64,000 nt of DNA. Source: Janthinobacterium sp. BJB426. GTDB taxonomy: Bacteria; Pseudomonadota; Gammaproteobacteria; Burkholderiales; Burkholderiaceae_D. The stretch lies in the NCBI RefSeq assembly GCF_002735705.1, contig NZ_PDZL01000006.1:245944-309943 (forward strand), given 5' to 3'. The notes under the pieces are model-generated. The model made no database searches, was not told where the DNA came from, and was given only the letters and a program-made list of their open reading frames with translations. Of the stretch, positions 9,372 through 16,675 are shown piece after piece; within the stretch, counting starts at the first letter, position 1; every line of letters starts with the position of its first letter. Both the position numbers and the translations under genes were made by a program.

Positions 9372-10241
9372 ATGACAGACGGTTTTTCCTATCACGCGGC
9401 GTTCGCCCGCAACCTGGGCTGGGTCACGCAGGCGGAGCAAAATAGCTTGCGCGGCAAGCGCGTGGCCATCGCCGGCATGGGCGGCGTGGGCGGCGTGCAC
9501 TTGCTGACCCTGGCGCGGCTGGGCATCGGCGCCTTCCACATCGCCGATTTCGACACCTTCGATATCGCCAATTTCAACCGTCAGGCGGGCGCCATGGTGT
9601 CCACCCTGGGCCAGCCCAAGGTGGCCGTGCTGGCGCAGATGGCGCGTGACATCAATCCTGAACTTGAGATTAAACAATTTCCAGACGGCATACACGACAG
9701 CAACCTGGCCGAGTTTTTTGCCGGTGTCGACCTGTATGTGGACGGCCTGGATTTCTTCGCCTTTCCCGCGCGCCAGGCCACCTTCGCCACGTGCGCGCGC
9801 CTGGGCATCCCCGCCATCACGGCCGCGCCGCTGGGCATGGGCACGGCCGTGCTCAGCTTCATGCCGGGCGGCATGACGTTTGAAGACTATTTTGGCTGGG
9901 GCGACTTGCCCGAGGAAGAAAAAGCCCTGCGCTTTCTCGTCGGCCTCGCGCCGGCCGGCTTGCACGCTCCCTACCTGGTCGACCCGTCGGCCATCAACCT
10001 GAAGGAGCGGCGCGGGCCGTCGACCATCATGGGCTGCCAGCTGTGCGCGGGCGCGGCCGCCACGGAAGCCTTGAAGATATTGTTAAAGCGGGGCAAGGTG
10101 ATGGCGGCGCCGCACGGCATGCATTTCGACGCCTACCGCAACAAGCTCGTGCATACCTGGCGTCCCGGCGGCAACCGTCATCCGCTGCAGCGCCTGACGA
10201 TGGCCATCATCAAGCGGCGCCGCGCCGCCCAGGGGAAATGA
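9372..10241 (+). CDS. ThiF/E1-like adenylyltransferase family protein
   Basis: The 289-residue protein has an E1-like Rossmann fold: VAIAGMGGVGGVHL (31-44) is the ATP-binding glycine loop, and ADFDTFDIANFNRQ (58-71) carries the Asp, Asn and Arg used to adenylate a C-terminal glycine or carboxylate. A GCQLCAG pair of cysteines lies near residue 222. Canonical MoeB/ThiF proteins have two CxxC zinc pairs, which I do not see, so this is not plainly MoeB or ThiF. The ATG at 9372 is preferred over GTG 9366 because AAGAGG is then correctly spaced. It abuts the nitroreductase-like gene with no gap, an arrangement like the ThiF-nitroreductase fusion Rv1355c of Mycobacterium. Confidence 0.85.
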   Translation: MTDGFSYHAAFARNLGWVTQAEQNSLRGKRVAIAGMGGVGGVHLLTLARLGIGAFHIADFDTFDIANFNRQAGAMVSTLGQPKVAVLAQMARDINPELEIKQFPDGIHDSNLAEFFAGVDLYVDGLDFFAFPARQATFATCARLGIPAITAAPLGMGTAVLSFMPGGMTFEDYFGWGDLPEEEKALRFLVGLAPAGLHAPYLVDPSAINLKERRGPSTIMGCQLCAGAAATEALKILLKRGKVMAAPHGMHFDAYRNKLVHTWRPGGNRHPLQRLTMAIIKRRRAAQGK

Positions 10242-11342
10242 ATGGGGCAAACTTTGCAGATGGATCCCGTGCTGGAAAACATCCTCGAGCAGGCGCGCTG
10301 GGCGCCCAGCGGCGACAACACGCAGCCGTGGCGCTTTGAAGTCGTGGACCCGCGCCACGTGGTCGTGCATGGCTTCGATACGCGTAGCCATTGCGTGTAC
10401 GACCTCGACGGCCATCCCAGCCAGCTGTCGCTTGGTGCCTTGCTCGAAAGCATGGCACTGGCGGCCAGCAGCCATGGTCTGCGCATGGAAGCGCGCCGGC
10501 GTCTGTCCCTGCCCGACACCTTGCCCACGTTTGACGTGCACCTGCTCGACAGCCCTGGCATGCTGCCCGATTCGCTGGCGGCCTTCTTGCCGCAGCGCAG
10601 CGTGCAGCGGCGCCGGCTCAGCACGCGCCGCTTGCGCACCAGCGAAAAGGCAGCGCTGGCGGCCAGCTTGCCGCCCGGTTACGGCGTGCAGTGGTTCGAA
10701 GGCGGGCGCGCACGCCTGGCCTGCGCGCGCCTGATGTTCGACAATGCGAAGCTGCGCCTGACCATGCCCGAGGCGCACAAGGTGCACCGCGACGTCATTG
10801 AATGGGGCGCGCGCTACAGCAGCGACCGCATCCCGGAGCAGGCGCTCGGCGTCGATCCGATGACGGCGCGCCTGATGCGCTGGGTCATGCACAGCTGGCG
10901 CCGCGTGGATTTTTTCAATACCTGGCTGGCTGGCACCGTCGCGCCGCGCCTGCAGATGGATTTGCTGCCGGGCCTGTATTGCGCCGCGCATTTCGTGCTG
11001 CTGGCCGAGGCGCCGCCGCGCCACATCGACGATTACGTGGCGGCCGGCCGCGCCATGCAGCGCTTCTGGCTGACGGCCACGCAACTGGGCCTGCAATTGC
11101 AGCCGGAACTGACGCCGCTGATCTTTGCCCGCTATGTGCGCGAACGGCGCAGTTTTTCGCGTACCGATGGCATGCAGGAGCTGGCGCAGGAGCTGGCTGC
11201 GCAATGCCAGGCCGTGCTGGGGGAGGCGGCGTTTGACCGGGCCGTGTTTCTCGGGCGCATAGGCGCCGGGCCGGCGGCCAGTGCGCGCTCGCTGCGCCGT
11301 CCGCTGCAAGACTTGCTCGTCGCGCCGTCCCCCGGGCAATGA
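10242..11342 (+). CDS. nitroreductase-fold protein paired with the E1-like protein
   Basis: The 366-residue protein opens with MDPVLENILEQARWAPSGDN, the classic nitroreductase entry helix with the ARWAPSGDNTQPWRF loop that contacts FMN. Later blocks (GALLESMALAASSHGL and LLAEAPP near 255) also fit the family. The family uses FMN for reductions of nitro, quinone or ring substrates, or for unusual dehydrogenations. The protein is larger than the common 200-220-residue enzymes. The ATG follows the upstream TGA directly and AGGGGA lies inside the end of the E1-like gene, so the two are translationally coupled. The joint substrate is unknown. Confidence 0.8.
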   Translation: MGQTLQMDPVLENILEQARWAPSGDNTQPWRFEVVDPRHVVVHGFDTRSHCVYDLDGHPSQLSLGALLESMALAASSHGLRMEARRRLSLPDTLPTFDVHLLDSPGMLPDSLAAFLPQRSVQRRRLSTRRLRTSEKAALAASLPPGYGVQWFEGGRARLACARLMFDNAKLRLTMPEAHKVHRDVIEWGARYSSDRIPEQALGVDPMTARLMRWVMHSWRRVDFFNTWLAGTVAPRLQMDLLPGLYCAAHFVLLAEAPPRHIDDYVAAGRAMQRFWLTATQLGLQLQPELTPLIFARYVRERRSFSRTDGMQELAQELAAQCQAVLGEAAFDRAVFLGRIGAGPAASARSLRRPLQDLLVAPSPGQ

Positions 11343-11358
11343 GCCGCAGCCGCGTGCA

Positions 11359-12348
11359 TCAAGAGTGCAGCCGGCGCGCCAGGGCCAGCATGCCCAGGCC
11401 GGCCGCCAGCAGCGGCAAGGTGCCCGGCAGCGGCATCGGCGTGGTGGTCGGCACGTAGACCAGTTCGGAACTGTTCAGCAGGTTCAACACCAGGGTGTAG
11501 TTGCCCGCCACCAGGTGGTCCGTGACGGCGCCGTACTGCCCGCCGCACGTCGTGCCGATGCCGGTGCCCGTGGGCGCGCCGCAGCCACTGGGATCGTAGG
11601 TGAACACGCTGCCGCTGGTGAGCGGCGTTTGCGCGTAGCCGGTATTGAGGTTGGCGGCATCGGCCAGTTCGGTGCCGCCCAGGATGCCGGAGCCGAGCTT
11701 GCCGTCGGGCGCCCAGTTGAAGACGATCTGGCCATGTTCATCGATGATGGTAAATGTCATCGCCATATTCGTCGTGGCCGCCGAGCCTGTGCCGGCCAAG
11801 GCGTCCAGGTACAGTTGCATGAAGGGCAGGGCCTGGAAATCGAAGGCCATGGTTGCGCCCGGTTGGCCGACGATGAAATTGACGGTCATCGCGGTGCTGG
11901 AACCATTGCGTCCGGAGGCGTCGGCGCTGCCGCTGCCCGTCAGGAAGGTTTCCGCCGCATTCACGGTATGCGTGCTGGTCGAGCCCGGTGGAAAGGGGGG
12001 GATTTGCGAGGTGACGATTTGCGCCTCGCCGCGCGCATACGAGGCATTGCCCATGCCTTGCCGGGTAAAGTCGTTTTCCCCCTTGCTCACGGCGCCGCGT
12101 TTCGCTTGTGGCGCATCGATTTCGTTGCTGCCGCCATTGATGATGCTGCTGCCATTGAGCGTGGCGGTGGTGCGCGACAGGTCGATGTTGCTGAGCAAGG
12201 TGGTGGAGCCGGAGGGATTGCTGATGACCAGGCCAAAGACACTGGTGTACGAATAGCCGTAGGCGGCGGCGCTGGCAGTGCCGCTGCTGGCCAGCAACAG
12301 CAAGGCCAGCAGGGCCGTTGGCAGCCGGGTGCATAAAAAGGTAGTCAT
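11359..12348 (-). CDS. exported PEP-CTERM-like protein, paralogue of the adjacent gene
   Basis: The 329-residue protein has a signal peptide (LLALLLLASSGTASAA) and ends in PLPGTLPLLAAGLGMLALARRLHS. That is a Pro-Gly start, a hydrophobic helix and an Arg cluster, the layout of PEP-CTERM sorting signals, but the Pro-Glu-Pro core is replaced by PLPGT. The body shares many blocks with the protein at 12456-13439, including PPFPPGSTST, DASGRNGS, AANLNTG and a cysteine pair in GCGxPTGTGxGTxCGG. The start at 12348 is chosen because GAGGA precedes it. The protein is probably anchored and processed at the surface by an exosortase-type system. Its specific role is unknown. Confidence 0.8.
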   Translation of the reverse strand: MTTFLCTRLPTALLALLLLASSGTASAAAYGYSYTSVFGLVISNPSGSTTLLSNIDLSRTTATLNGSSIINGGSNEIDAPQAKRGAVSKGENDFTRQGMGNASYARGEAQIVTSQIPPFPPGSTSTHTVNAAETFLTGSGSADASGRNGSSTAMTVNFIVGQPGATMAFDFQALPFMQLYLDALAGTGSAATTNMAMTFTIIDEHGQIVFNWAPDGKLGSGILGGTELADAANLNTGYAQTPLTSGSVFTYDPSGCGAPTGTGIGTTCGGQYGAVTDHLVAGNYTLVLNLLNSSELVYVPTTTPMPLPGTLPLLAAGLGMLALARRLHS

Positions 12349-12406
12349 GAAAATCCTCATCTCCTGGTCGGCCGCGTTGTAAGGAAAACCGACAGGCTTG
12401 CCACAT

Positions 12407-12432
12407 AAAAAAGGCGAGGACACGCCCTCGCC
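12407..12432 (-). terminator. rho-independent terminator between the two PEP-CTERM genes
   Basis: On the minus strand GGCGAGG pairs with CCTCGCC around a six-base loop and runs into TTTTTT. It would end or attenuate transcription after the upstream paralogue, so the downstream copy may be expressed separately. Confidence 0.85.
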
Positions 12433-12455
12433 TGTGAAGCCCTCCTGTTGCCTGG

Positions 12456-13439
12456 TCAGGCGGCAACTTTGCGGCGGCGGGCATAGCCGAGACCAGCCAG
12501 ACCCAGCCCCAGCAAGGCCAGGGTGCCCGGTTCCGGTGTCGCTTGCTGTTTCACCAGATCCACGCTTTCCACCGCATTCAGGGTCAGGGTGTAATTGCCA
12601 GTCGCGAGAGCATTGCTGACGGAGGCGAAGTGGCCGCCGCAAGCCGTGCCCACGCCCGTGCCCGTGGGCGTGCCGCAACCGGTGGGGTCATACGTAAACA
12701 GGTTGCCGCGCGTCAGGAAGTTGGTCGCCAGGCCTGTGTTCAGGTTGGCCGCATCGGCCGATTCCGTGCCACCGAAAATGCCGGAGCCGATGACGCCATC
12801 AGGTGTCCAGTTGAAGACGGTCGCGCCGGTCGAGTCGGTGATGGTGATGGTCATCACCAGGTTGGCCGTCGCGGTGGAAAGCTGGCCCACTGTGCTTTGC
12901 AGGAAGACTTGCATGAATGGCGACGAGAAGAAGTCAAAGCTCAGCGTTGCCGTGGGCGAACCGACGACGAAGTTGACGGAGAAGCCCGTGGTCGAGCCGT
13001 TGCGCCCGGATGCATCGGCCGTGCCGGAAGGACCGTCCAGGTGGGCCTCGGCCACGTTCACCGCTTGCGTGGAGGTGGAGCCGGGCGGGAACGAGGGAAA
13101 CTGCGTGCTGACGATCTGCGCATCGCCGCGCGAGTAGTTGCCCGCGGCACCTTGTTGTGTGAAATTATTCTCGCCCTTGGTCACGGCGCCGACGGCGGCG
13201 CGGGGCGAGTCGAGCAGGCCGGGGCCGCCATTGATGACGCTGACGCCATTCAGGGTGGCCGTGGCGCGCGAGATCGTGGTGCTGTTCAGGGCGGTGATGG
13301 AACCCGTGGCGGCGGCGATCTGCAGGCCGTAGATGTTGTTGTAGGCATAGCCGTAGGCACCCGCCTGTGCGCTACCGGCGGCGCACAGCATGGCCAGTGC
13401 CGCTGCGGCCGGAAGCAGTTTCAGTTTCGAGAGTTTCAT
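12456..13439 (-). CDS. exported PEP-CTERM sorting-domain protein
   Basis: The 327-residue protein has a signal peptide (LLPAAAALAMLCAAGSAQA) and a canonical C-terminal PEP-CTERM signal: TPEPGTLALLGLGLAGLGYARRRKVAA, given here as TPEPGTLALLGLG followed by LAGLGYARRR. PEP-CTERM proteins are exported, cut and anchored by an exosortase and often accompany exopolysaccharide production. The body is low in charge and rich in Gly, Ser, Thr and Asn, with one Cys pair near the C-terminus. The ATG at 13439 follows GAGGTGA closely; a GTG 9 bp upstream is less likely. It is a tandem duplicate of the neighbouring gene. No exosortase gene is in the window. Confidence 0.88.
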   Translation of the reverse strand: MKLSKLKLLPAAAALAMLCAAGSAQAGAYGYAYNNIYGLQIAAATGSITALNSTTISRATATLNGVSVINGGPGLLDSPRAAVGAVTKGENNFTQQGAAGNYSRGDAQIVSTQFPSFPPGSTSTQAVNVAEAHLDGPSGTADASGRNGSTTGFSVNFVVGSPTATLSFDFFSSPFMQVFLQSTVGQLSTATANLVMTITITDSTGATVFNWTPDGVIGSGIFGGTESADAANLNTGLATNFLTRGNLFTYDPTGCGTPTGTGVGTACGGHFASVSNALATGNYTLTLNAVESVDLVKQQATPEPGTLALLGLGLAGLGYARRRKVAA

Positions 13440-13627
13440 TGTAGTCACCTCGTGGTTGAGTGAGTCTGGAAGTCTTGCCTGAGTCCTGTCGGCAGGTGCT
13501 CATGGCCAGACTTAAGCGACTTCCATGCCATCGCATGAGGTTCTTTTGAAATCAAGGACTTGGCGTGCTTTTGTTGACGTGCTGCAGGTACTGCCGGACG
13601 TGCTGTAAGAAAAACCGACGCCGCCCG

Positions 13628-14860
13628 TCAAGGCTGGCCGCCTTGCGGCAACGGACCCAGCAAGGCGTGCAGATGGGGCAGCAGGCGTTGCGCGGGCACA
13701 TAGTCGCGCATGGCCGTGGCCAGTTGACGCGCCGCCAGCCTGGCCCGGCCATCGTCGAGCATGCGCGTGGCGGCATGGCGCAGGGTGGTTTCCTGGAAGC
13801 GGTCGGCGCGCAGCAGCTGGCCGGCGCCGGCCCCCGCGATGCCGTGCATGTTGAGGAATTGATCGAGGTTGCCGGCGATGCCGATGACGGGCACGCCCGC
13901 CGTCAGTGCCTGCTGGCTGGTGGGGCTGCCGCCGTTGCAGATCACCAGGCTGGCGCGCCGGGCCGCCGCGTCGCCCGGCAGAAAGGGCGCGACATAGGCA
14001 TTCGGCGGCACGGCATCGATGCGGATGGTGCCGGCTGTGGCCGCCAGCACGGTGACGGGCAGGGGCGCCAGCGCGCGCAGCACGCGCGGCAGCAGTTGCC
14101 CCTGGCCGGAACTGCCCAGGGTGACATAGATGATGGGCCGTCCGCTGCTCAGCTCCGGGCGCTGCCACCAGTCCGGCAAGTCGAGCGGCGGGGCCCAGAT
14201 GACGGCGCCCAGGTAGTCGTGCGTGGACGGCATGGCCTGCGGCGGGAACAGTTGCGGAATGTCCGCGTACAAGGTGTGGTCGGCATCCGTATAGATGCGC
14301 CGCAGGTCGCTGCCCAGCGATGGCAGGCCGTGGCGGCGGCGCACGCGGTTCAGGGGCACGGCATGCGCGGCGAAGGCCAGCGGGCGGATCAGGCGGAACA
14401 TCGGATCGGCCAGCCAGATGGGCAGCATGCCTGTCAGGGGCAGGCTGGGCACCGTGTAGTGCTGGCGCACCCAAGGACTCCAGTAGGCATTGCTGACGGT
14501 GATGTAGGGAATGCGCTGCAGGCGCGCGCTGACCGACAGCGACAGGCGGAAGTCGCCGATCACGAGATCGGGCTGGACGGCATTGAGCAGGCGCAAGTCG
14601 TCTTCCACATACGCGTGCAGGGTGCTTTCCGTGTAGACAGGCTTGCCCTGGGCCAGTGCCTGCAGGAATTGCAGCGATGAAATACTGTCGATGCGCCAGC
14701 GCCGGAAGGACGCGTGCTTGAAACAAAAGTCATAGCCATCGGCGCAGGCAAAATGCACCTCATACTCGTTCTCGTCCAGACCCTGGGCCAGGCTCAGGGG
14801 GCGGCCGACGTGGGCCAGGGTCACTGCCTCGGCCATGAGGAGGATTTTCTTGCGCGCCAT
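13628..14860 (-). CDS. UGT/MGT-type (GT1) glycosyltransferase
   Basis: The 410-residue protein starts MARKKILLMAEAVTLAHVGRPL, an N-terminal Rossmann half typical of GT-B enzymes. The C-terminal half carries IIYVTLGSSGQG and the nucleotide-sugar signature ICNGGSPTSQQALTAGVPVIG with following DQ (FLNMHG), as in UDP-glycosyltransferases of the GT1/MGT group. Such enzymes move a sugar from UDP-sugar to a lipid, polyketide or other small acceptor. No acceptor-synthesis genes adjoin it, so the acceptor is unknown. The start has no strong ribosome site, and an internal ATG eight codons later is possible. Confidence 0.85.
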   Translation of the reverse strand: MARKKILLMAEAVTLAHVGRPLSLAQGLDENEYEVHFACADGYDFCFKHASFRRWRIDSISSLQFLQALAQGKPVYTESTLHAYVEDDLRLLNAVQPDLVIGDFRLSLSVSARLQRIPYITVSNAYWSPWVRQHYTVPSLPLTGMLPIWLADPMFRLIRPLAFAAHAVPLNRVRRRHGLPSLGSDLRRIYTDADHTLYADIPQLFPPQAMPSTHDYLGAVIWAPPLDLPDWWQRPELSSGRPIIYVTLGSSGQGQLLPRVLRALAPLPVTVLAATAGTIRIDAVPPNAYVAPFLPGDAAARRASLVICNGGSPTSQQALTAGVPVIGIAGNLDQFLNMHGIAGAGAGQLLRADRFQETTLRHAATRMLDDGRARLAARQLATAMRDYVPAQRLLPHLHALLGPLPQGGQP

Positions 14861-14995
14861 GGGGATCGATTGCACTCGCAGGAGAGATACCTGCCAAGTT
14901 GGAGTGGCGCCACGCCGTTTAGTTCCCGCAGATGCCGTCACTGGCGGGCGCCAGGATTTGGCCGCATCGGCTACAGTGGGGGCAAAGGAGGCCAC

Positions 14996-15169
14996 ATGCA
15001 AACACCAGCCCGTCATGCCCTGTTGCGTGCACACAGCACGCCCGAACCCGATATGCCGCCACCGCCGGAAGGCGATCCCGTCACGCCGCCGCCGGAAACG
15101 CCGCCCCACATCGACCCCGTGCCGGTCGAGGAGCCGACGCCGCCGCCACCGCCCGTGAAAATGCATTGA
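14996..15169 (+). CDS. small proline-rich protein
   Basis: The 57-residue frame starts with an ATG four bases after a strong AAAGGAGG site. The product is unusual: after a basic start (MQTPARHALLRAHS) it is almost entirely Pro, Glu, Thr and Val in PPPPEG, PPPETPP and PTPPPPP runs, ending VKMH. There is no signal peptide or membrane helix. It would be an extended, disordered, acidic polyproline peptide needing EF-P for translation. The strong ribosome site argues that it is translated. Function is unknown. Confidence 0.6.
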   Translation: MQTPARHALLRAHSTPEPDMPPPPEGDPVTPPPETPPHIDPVPVEEPTPPPPPVKMH

Positions 15170-15403
15170 CCGGGCACGCTGCGCTCCGTCATGGCGGTTG
15201 CGGGGGAGGCGCACGCCGCGTTTATTTCCGATCGGAAATGGACTGCGCGGTGGTCGCCGGCGCTACGCCATTTAAACAACAAAAACGTCAATAAATGTTG
15301 CCGAGTGGATACAAATCAAGCCCTAACTGTCGAGTGTCATGCGGCCGTCACGATTCTGTTCTTATAATGAGACATCATAAAAATTCTTGTACAGGAGACC
15401 ATC

Positions 15404-15541
15404 GTGGGCAATTCCTTGCATAACAAAATCTACCTGGGCCGGCGCCCTGTGATCACCAGCAAAAACCTTGTGGCGCTGGCCCTGGCGGGCGCCGTGGCGG
15501 GTTGCGGCCTCGCATGGCTGCTGCTGCGCAGCTACAAATAA
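15404..15541 (+). CDS. small single-pass membrane protein (45 aa)
   Basis: A GTG start follows AGGAGACC. The 45-residue product has a short basic N-terminus (NKIYLGRRPVITSKN) and one hydrophobic helix (LVALALAGAVAGCGLAWLLL) ending RSYK. TATAAT at 15363-15368 gives a plausible -10 with no clear -35. The helix contains the small-residue pattern AGAVAGCG that often packs helices. It is too short for usual gene finding, but the frame, ribosome site and composition agree. No function is recognised. Confidence 0.55.
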   Translation: MGNSLHNKIYLGRRPVITSKNLVALALAGAVAGCGLAWLLLRSYK

Positions 15542-15670
15542 CGCTCATCACGCCCGTGTTTCCGCTGCCTGGCCGCTTGGCGGGCGGCGGTAGATTCACG
15601 TTGCCTGTTGCCGATGCGCAGCGGGGCGCGTACCATGGGGGCCGAACACCTGGCCTTTTATGGAAAAGTA

Positions 15671-16039
15671 ATGAAGAACGAGAAATTAACAACCGATGAA
15701 TATGACGCGCTGGAGCAAGTTGCACGCGGCATCAAGACCGAGCGCCCCAGCGCTTGCGTTGCCCGCAATGCCAAGCGCCTGTCCGGCCTGAAGCTGCTCA
15801 GCTATGCACGCGATGGCCGTCTGTCCATCACCGAAAAGGCGCAACAACTGCTGTTCCTGCGCCGCTGCATCATGGGGCTGCGCGCCGTCGCTACCGATCC
15901 GCTGACCAAGCTGGAGTCGGACGTGGCCTATTTCCTGGGCAAGAAAGCCCACATCGTGGCGCGCGCCGACGGCGAGGGGCACGACATTTCCGACAAGGGC
16001 CGCGAATCGCTGGCCGACATCGACACCCTGGGACTGTAA
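15671..16039 (+). CDS. hypothetical cytoplasmic protein
   Basis: The product is 122 residues started at MKNEKLTTDEYDALEQVARG. It is basic, predicted soluble, and the middle reads like a small winged-helix or MarR-like segment (VARNAKRLSGLKLLSYARDGRLSITEKAQQLL: a helix, a beta-wing DGRLSIT, then a helix). That would suit DNA binding, but no family is recognised. The start is chosen for the good N-terminus; the ribosome site is weak. Confidence 0.65.
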   Translation: MKNEKLTTDEYDALEQVARGIKTERPSACVARNAKRLSGLKLLSYARDGRLSITEKAQQLLFLRRCIMGLRAVATDPLTKLESDVAYFLGKKAHIVARADGEGHDISDKGRESLADIDTLGL

Positions 16040-16116
16040 CAAGCTGTCCTTGCCACCGGCCCCTGGGGCCGGTTTTCACATCTTCCCTCACTTTTAATTT
16101 CCCCTTGGAGAACACT

Positions 16117-16587
16117 TTGGACAGCGCGATGAACTGGTCGGCCCACGAACTGACGATGACGGTCCTGATGACGCCCGATATGGCCAATTTTTCCGGCAAC
16201 GTGCACGGTGGCACCATCCTGAAATACCTCGACAGCGTCGCCTATGCCTGCGCCAGCCGCTATTCGGGCAGCTATGTGGTAACCCTGTCGGTGGACCAGG
16301 TGATGTTCCTGCAGCCCATTCACGTGGGCGAGCTGGTGACCTTCCTGGCGTCGATCAATTACACGGGCACGACGTCGATGGAAGTGGGTATCCGCGTGGT
16401 GACGGAAAACATCCAGCAGCGCCTGGTGCGCCATGCCAACAGCTGCTATTTCACGATGGTGGCCGTGGATGCCAACCGCAAGCCGGTGGCCGTGCCGCCG
16501 CTGGCGCTGGAGACGCCGGAGCAGCAGGTGCGCTTCGAGCAGGCCAAGCTGCGCAAGCTGTCGCGCCAGAAGGTGTCGAAGAAGTAA
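16117..16587 (+). CDS. acyl-CoA thioesterase (hotdog fold, YciA/BACH-like)
   Basis: The 152-156-residue protein has the hotdog thioesterase core. MTPDMANFSGNVHGGTILKYLD carries the Asn-His-Gly-Gly turn of acyl-CoA hydrolases, followed by the VTLSVDQVMFLQPIHVGELV strand. It would hydrolyse acyl-CoA to free acid and CoA in the cytosol. TTG at 16117 lies six bases after GGAG, whereas ATG 16129 is 18 bases away, so the TTG is the better start (ATG gives 152 residues). A perfect terminator follows the gene. Chain-length preference is not visible. Confidence 0.88.
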   Translation: MDSAMNWSAHELTMTVLMTPDMANFSGNVHGGTILKYLDSVAYACASRYSGSYVVTLSVDQVMFLQPIHVGELVTFLASINYTGTTSMEVGIRVVTENIQQRLVRHANSCYFTMVAVDANRKPVAVPPLALETPEQQVRFEQAKLRKLSRQKVSKK

Positions 16588-16601
16588 GTGCGCCGGGCAT
16601 G

Positions 16602-16639
16602 AAAAAACGGCCACCAGAGTGATCTGGTGGCCGTTTTTT
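16602..16639. terminator. bidirectional terminator between the thioesterase and DEAD-box genes
   Basis: AAAAAACGGCCACCAG pairs with CTGGTGGCCGTTTTTT around a six-base loop. Poly-A on one side and poly-T on the other let it serve both convergent genes. Confidence 0.92.
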
Positions 16640-16675
16640 TATTGCTTGCCGCCTGCTGGCGGCATGGCGTCGTGA

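Noticed and set aside
12543..13463. 306-codon plus-strand frame opposite the PEP-CTERM genes
   Set aside because: It is antisense to a protein with a signal peptide and a canonical PEP-CTERM end; its own product is Gly/Arg/Ala-rich shadow sequence.
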